Of a DNA stretch of 64,000 bases, positions 60,000 to 64,000 are shown one piece after another. The DNA lies in NCBI RefSeq assembly GCF_000025565.1, contig NC_014121.1, positions 3,348,001 to 3,412,000 on the forward strand, given 5' to 3'. The notes beneath the pieces were generated by a model. The model was not told the DNA's origin and made no database searches. It was given only the letters and a program-made list of their open reading frames with translations. The stretch comes from Enterobacter cloacae subsp. cloacae ATCC 13047. Lineage in GTDB: Bacteria; Pseudomonadota; Gammaproteobacteria; Enterobacterales; Enterobacteriaceae. Numbering within the stretch: position 1 is the first letter of the stretch; each line of letters begins with the position of its first letter. Both the position numbers and the translations under genes were made by a program.

Positions 60000-61084
60000 T
60001 TCTTGCGCTCTCCATAATTCTGCTCAATCCAGCTTTTGTAAGCACCGCTTTGAACATTAGAAACCCATTCCTGGTTGTTCAAATACCATTCGACTGTTTT
60101 TCGAATGCCACTCTCAAACGTCTCCTGAGGTTTCCAACCTAGTTCAGCTGTAATTTTACGGGCATCAATGGCATAACGACGATCGTGTCCAGGACGATCG
60201 GTTACGTAGGTGATCTGGTCCCGATAAGAGGTTGTTTTTGGAACAATTTCATCCAGCAGATCGCATATTGTATGAACTACCTCAATATTTTTCTTCTCGT
60301 TGTAGCCGCCAATATTATATGTTTCGCCAGTTTTACCCGTAGTCAGAACGGCATACAACGCACGTGCATGATCTTCAACATATAGCCAATCGCGGATCTG
60401 GTCACCTTTGCCATAAATAGGTAATGCCTTATTTTCGAGAGCATTAAGGATGACGAGTGGAATTAATTTCTCTGGGAAATGAAAAGGACCATAGTTATTG
60501 GAGCAGTTAGTGACAATCCCCGGCAGTCCGTAGGTGCGGATCCATGCACGAACTAAATGATCGCTTGATGCTTTTGATGCGGAATAGGGACTGCTTGGCG
60601 CATACGCTGTTTTTTCGGTAAAGAGCGGTAACGAAGAGGAGCTGTGATGCTCATCAGGATGGGGTAAATCGCCATAAACTTCATCTGTTGAAATATGGTG
60701 AAAACGAAATGTCGATTTAGCCCGCTCATCCAGTGCAGACCAGTAAGCGCGGCTCGTTTCTAACAGGACGTAAGTGCCTACAATATTTGTTTCAATAAAT
60801 GCAGCTGGCCCAGTGATGGAGCGATCAACATGGCTTTCTGCCGCCAGGTGCATTACTGCATCGGGTTGATGAGCGGCAAAAATCTTTTCCATTGCAATTT
60901 TGTCGCATATATCAGCATGTTCAAAAACATAGCGGTCACTATCGCTTACTTCACGCAAGGATTCCAGATTACCGGCATAGGTCAATTTATCAACGTTAAC
61001 AACGCAATCTTGAGTATTATTAATAATATGTCGGATAACCGCGGAACCGATAAAACCGGCACCACCGGTGACGAGAATTTTCAC
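59996..61084 (-). CDS. rfbB: RfbB (RmlB), dTDP-glucose 4,6-dehydratase
   Basis: About 362 residues from the GTG at 61084 (read [20 protein letters not shown] after the start), with ACGGAA upstream. A TTG six codons earlier is unlikely. It has the NAD motif GGAGFIG, the active-site [19 protein letters not shown] and the [15 protein letters not shown]xxxK motif. It makes dTDP-4-keto-6-deoxyglucose, the branch point for several dTDP-deoxysugars. A terminator separates it from gnd upstream. Confidence 0.96.
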   Translation of the reverse strand: MKILVTGGAGFIGSAVIRHIINNTQDCVVNVDKLTYAGNLESLREVSDSDRYVFEHADICDKIAMEKIFAAHQPDAVMHLAAESHVDRSITGPAAFIETNIVGTYVLLETSRAYWSALDERAKSTFRFHHISTDEVYGDLPHPDEHHSSSSLPLFTEKTAYAPSSPYSASKASSDHLVRAWIRTYGLPGIVTNCSNNYGPFHFPEKLIPLVILNALENKALPIYGKGDQIRDWLYVEDHARALYAVLTTGKTGETYNIGGYNEKKNIEVVHTICDLLDEIVPKTTSYRDQITYVTDRPGHDRRYAIDARKITAELGWKPQETFESGIRKTVEWYLNNQEWVSNVQSGAYKSWIEQNYGERKK

Positions 61085-61122
61085 GCAATCTATTCCGTTC
61101 AAAAGTGAGTGGACTTGGCGAG

Positions 61123-61152
61123 ATAAAAAAGCCCGGTATCGCTACCGGGCTT
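61123..61152 (-). terminator. Intrinsic terminator after gnd
   Basis: AAGCCCGGTA and TACCGGGCTT form a 10-bp stem with a 4-base loop. On the minus strand a run of six T follows. It lies 25 bp after the gnd stop and upstream of rfbB. Confidence 0.92.
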
Positions 61153-61176
61153 GATGGAATGGCAGAACTAATTAGA

Positions 61177-62583
61177 TTAATCCAGCCATTCGGTGTGGAA
61201 CACACCTTCTTTATCCGTACGTTTATACGTATGCGCACCGAAGTAGTCACGCTGCGCCTGGATCAGGTTGGCAGGCAGTACGGCAGCGCGATAGCTGTCG
61301 TAATACGCCACTGCAGCGGAGAAGGTCGGCACAGGAATACCGTTCTGTACAGCGTATGCAACCACATCACGCAGCGCCTGCTGGTATTCGTCAGCAATCT
61401 TCTTAAAGTAAGGTGCCAGAAGCAGGTTCGCGATACCTGCATTTTCAGCATAGGCATCGGTGATTTTCTGCAGGAACTGGGCGCGGATGATGCAACCTGC
61501 ACGGAAGATCTTCGCGATTTCACCGTAGTTCAGATCCCAGTTGTTTTCGTCAGAAGCCGCGCGTAACTGAGAGAAACCCTGCGCGTAAGAGACGATTTTG
61601 CCCAAGTACAGAGCACGACGAACCTTCTCAACGAATTCCGCTTTGTCAGCAGCTGGTTTAGCCTGCGGACCAGACAGCACTTTGGAAGCCGCAACGCGCT
61701 GATCTTTCAGAGAAGAGATGTAACGAGCGAATACGGATTCAGTGATCAGAGACAGCGGTTCGCCCAGGTCCAGAGAGCTCTGGCTGGTCCATTTGCCGGT
61801 ACCTTTGTTCGCCGCTTCGTCAAGAATCACATCGACCAGGTATTTACCCTCTTCATCTTTCTTCGTGAAGATATCTTTGGTGATGTCGATCAGATAGCTG
61901 TTCAGCTCGCCTTTGTTCCACTCAGTGAAGGTCTCTGCGAGTTCTTCGTTGGAAAGGTTCAGGCCCCCCTTCAGCAGAGAGTAGGCTTCAGCAATCAGCT
62001 GCATATCGCCGTATTCGATGCCGTTGTGAACCATCTTAACATAGTGGCCTGCACCGTCCGGACCGATATAGGTCACACACGGCTCACCATCTTCCGCAAC
62101 TGCAGCGATTTTGGTCAGGATTGGCGCAACAAGCTCGTACGCTTCTTTCTGGCCGCCAGGCATGATAGATGGGCCTTTCAGCGCGCCCTCTTCACCACCG
62201 GAAACACCGGTACCGATGAAGTTGAAACCTTCAGCAGAGAGTTCACGGTTACGACGAATGGTGTCCTGGAAGAAGGTGTTACCACCATCAATGATGATGT
62301 CGCCTTTGTCCAGATAAGGTTTCAGGGAATCGATGGCTGCATCGGTACCTGCGCCCGCTTTCACCATTAACAGGATACGACGAGGCGTTTCCAGAGATTC
62401 AACAAACTCTTTAACCGTATAGAAAGGAACCAGTTTCTTACCCGGATTCTCAGCGATGACTTCTTCGGTCTTATCACGGGAGCGGTTGAAAACGGAGACG
62501 GTATAACCACGGCTTTCGATGTTGAGCGCCAGGTTGCGCCCCATCACTGCCATACCGACAACGCCGATCTGTTGCTTGGACAT
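61177..62583 (-). CDS. gnd: Gnd, 6-phosphogluconate dehydrogenase
   Basis: A 468-residue NADP-dependent enzyme of the pentose phosphate pathway that turns 6-phosphogluconate into ribulose 5-phosphate and CO2. The NADP motif is [20 protein letters not shown], and [20 protein letters not shown] and [16 protein letters not shown] are catalytic blocks. The ATG follows CAGGAG. Its location inside the polysaccharide region is typical of enterobacteria. Confidence 0.97.
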   Translation of the reverse strand: MSKQQIGVVGMAVMGRNLALNIESRGYTVSVFNRSRDKTEEVIAENPGKKLVPFYTVKEFVESLETPRRILLMVKAGAGTDAAIDSLKPYLDKGDIIIDGGNTFFQDTIRRNRELSAEGFNFIGTGVSGGEEGALKGPSIMPGGQKEAYELVAPILTKIAAVAEDGEPCVTYIGPDGAGHYVKMVHNGIEYGDMQLIAEAYSLLKGGLNLSNEELAETFTEWNKGELNSYLIDITKDIFTKKDEEGKYLVDVILDEAANKGTGKWTSQSSLDLGEPLSLITESVFARYISSLKDQRVAASKVLSGPQAKPAADKAEFVEKVRRALYLGKIVSYAQGFSQLRAASDENNWDLNYGEIAKIFRAGCIIRAQFLQKITDAYAENAGIANLLLAPYFKKIADEYQQALRDVVAYAVQNGIPVPTFSAAVAYYDSYRAAVLPANLIQAQRDYFGAHTYKRTDKEGVFHTEWLD

Positions 62584-62733
62584 TACATACTCCTGTCAGG
62601 TGTGGATACCCCGCCGTAAAGGAGCCGGCGGGTAAAGTGAAGAACATGTTAACTCAGGTTAGAGTCCAGAAGGTAGCAATAGATGTCTTATTTAGAATGG
62701 TCTTAAACCATATAAAACCCGCGTATTGGTGCA

Positions 62734-64000
62734 TTAATATGCACCATCACGATGAAGAACGACCTTCACAGTTTTGAACAGAATCGCGATATCATTCCAG
62801 AGCGACCAGTTTTTTACATACCAGGAGTCAAAGTAGACGCGCGTATCGTAATCAACATCATTACGGCCACTCACCTGCCATAAACCTGTCATGCCAGGTT
62901 TCGCCATCAGATAGTAATCGACATTATCATCATATCGAGGCAGTTCTTCAGAAATAATAGGACGCGGCCCAACCAGACTCATTTGCCCTTTAAGGACGTT
63001 GAATAACTGAGGCAGTTCATCAAGGCTAGTTTTCCGAATAAACCGACCTACCGAAGTGATCCTGGGGTCATTTTTTAACTTGAAATCACGATCCCACTCT
63101 TCACGGGCCGCCGGATCCGAATCAAGAAGCTTTTGCAAAACCTCCTGTGAATTCAGGACCATAGAGCGGAATTTATAACATGGGAAAAGCTTACCATGTC
63201 GCCCGACGCGCATATGTCCATAGATTGCCGGGCCACCATCACGTGTCACTTTATACCAGAGATAAATAAGCAAAGGTGACGCAACCAGGATGATCAGTGA
63301 CGAACAAACAATATCGAATGTGCGTTTCAGGAAACGAGAAGTCCTCTTCGCCAGATTATTATGGATTCGAAGAAGCATAACTTCGTGGCTGAAGATAAAT
63401 GACATATCGGTATTATATAGCGGTAAACCTCGTAAAGAAGGTATCACCGTAACAGAACGACAGTCTTTCTTTGACAGTTCTCGCAACCAGTTTAGGGTCT
63501 TATCGCTGTTTTCCATTTCAAATGCGACGATGAAATGAATATCCCCTGTTTTCTTCATCTGCCAAAGAATTTCGGGGTCACGCAAAACAGGCAGTCCCTG
63601 GAGCATCGATTCCGTAGATTCTTCATCATAGAAGGCCACGACATCGAAACCGAGCATTTCTTCGCTCTGCAACGCGAAGTAAGCCTCAACAGCATTGCTT
63701 CCGCTTCCCATGATGATGGTTTTTTTCTTCCAGATACCAAGACGATTAAGAAGATGCTTCGTCATGGCTCTAAAGAATGGAAGCAGGATTAAGGCAAAGG
63801 TCCAGCAAAAAACCCACACATATCGTGAGAACTGCCATTTAGAAAAGGCAACAAGCGCCAGGTCAAAAACAGCAAAAATTACGATAGTACGGATAATTTC
63901 CTTTAATTCAAACCAAAATGGTTTTCGATAGGAATAATGCCGCAACCGAACCCAGAACCATCCCACACAAATTATACTTAATATGATGTGGGAAATGATA
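62734..64000 (-). CDS. wbaP: WbaP-type undecaprenyl-phosphate sugar phosphotransferase (5' end outside window)
   Basis: At least 422 codons, open to the window edge; the first visible residues are hydrophobic and belong to the N-terminal membrane part. A CoA-binding-like central domain (IMGSGSNAVEAYFALQSEEM) precedes the C-terminal catalytic domain (KRTFDIVCSSLIILVASPLL, CYKFRSMV, DELPQLFNVLKGQMSLVGPR). The family transfers galactose-1-P or glucose-1-P onto undecaprenyl phosphate to start capsule or O-unit synthesis. Galactose specificity (WbaP) is suggested by similarity in layout; WcaJ is the alternative. Confidence 0.85.
   Translation of the reverse strand, partial: IISHIILSIICVGWFWVRLRHYSYRKPFWFELKEIIRTIVIFAVFDLALVAFSKWQFSRYVWVFCWTFALILLPFFRAMTKHLLNRLGIWKKKTIIMGSGSNAVEAYFALQSEEMLGFDVVAFYDEESTESMLQGLPVLRDPEILWQMKKTGDIHFIVAFEMENSDKTLNWLRELSKKDCRSVTVIPSLRGLPLYNTDMSFIFSHEVMLLRIHNNLAKRTSRFLKRTFDIVCSSLIILVASPLLIYLWYKVTRDGGPAIYGHMRVGRHGKLFPCYKFRSMVLNSQEVLQKLLDSDPAAREEWDRDFKLKNDPRITSVGRFIRKTSLDELPQLFNVLKGQMSLVGPRPIISEELPRYDDNVDYYLMAKPGMTGLWQVSGRNDVDYDTRVYFDSWYVKNWSLWNDIAILFKTVKVVLHRDGAY

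Overview
The window is a chromosomal segment of an enterobacterium, most likely Enterobacter or a close relative. Gene order from mtfA through the tRNA-Asn cluster, cbl-nac, shiA-amn, tmaR, sbmC-dacD-sbcB, plaP, yeeZ and the his operon follows the E. coli K-12 44-45 min backbone. A cps/O-antigen-side region ending in wzzB follows his. nac, the chromosomal aerobactin locus and uge point away from K-12 and towards Enterobacter/Klebsiella-like bacteria. Species cannot be fixed from this sequence alone.

Layout. (1) 1-15662: a flagellar/chemotaxis block. On the minus strand lie fliF-G-H-I-J-K-L-M-N-O, with fliO cut by the window edge. On the plus strand, diverging from fliF, lie fliE, cheR-B-Y-Z and flhB-A-E. 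Together they encode the MS ring, switch, export gate and ATPase, and the adaptation and phosphorelay outputs. (2) 15663-17574: an AT-rich gap, a frameshifted secreted chorismate mutase and mtfA. (3) 17571-26885: an aerobactin siderophore locus, with a frameshifted divergent shiF exporter gene, then iucABCD-iutA behind a promoter overlapped by a Fur-type box. (4) 26950-39060: four identical tRNA-Asn genes, each with its own promoter and hairpin terminator, interleaved with a ridA-like/LysR divergent pair, cbl, nac (with a sigma54 promoter and an NtrC-type enhancer), ldtA, shiA, amn, an M24 aminopeptidase and yeeO. REP/BIME elements are scattered between them. (5) 39075-48050: a small cyclotransferase-fold gene, tmaR, yeeA, sbmC (LexA-type box), dacD, sbcB, the tiny yoeI overlapping plaP, yeeY and yeeZ. 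(6) 48157-55465: the complete histidine operon with its seven-His leader peptide and attenuator. (7) 55482-64000: wzzB, uge, ugd, rfbA, rfbB, gnd and a truncated wbaP, the distal part of a surface polysaccharide locus.

Points of note: fliE joined directly to cheRBYZ-flhBAE; three single-base-type frameshifts (fliF, aroQ, shiF) within about 12 kb, which may be assembly errors; a 259-bp tRNA-Asn module duplicated at an exact 4037-bp offset; an ldtA C-terminus encoded by a REP element; and rfbBA without rfbD or rfbC, separated from gnd by a terminator. I found no CRISPR array, transposase, integrase or phage genes, and no convincing wholly new system.
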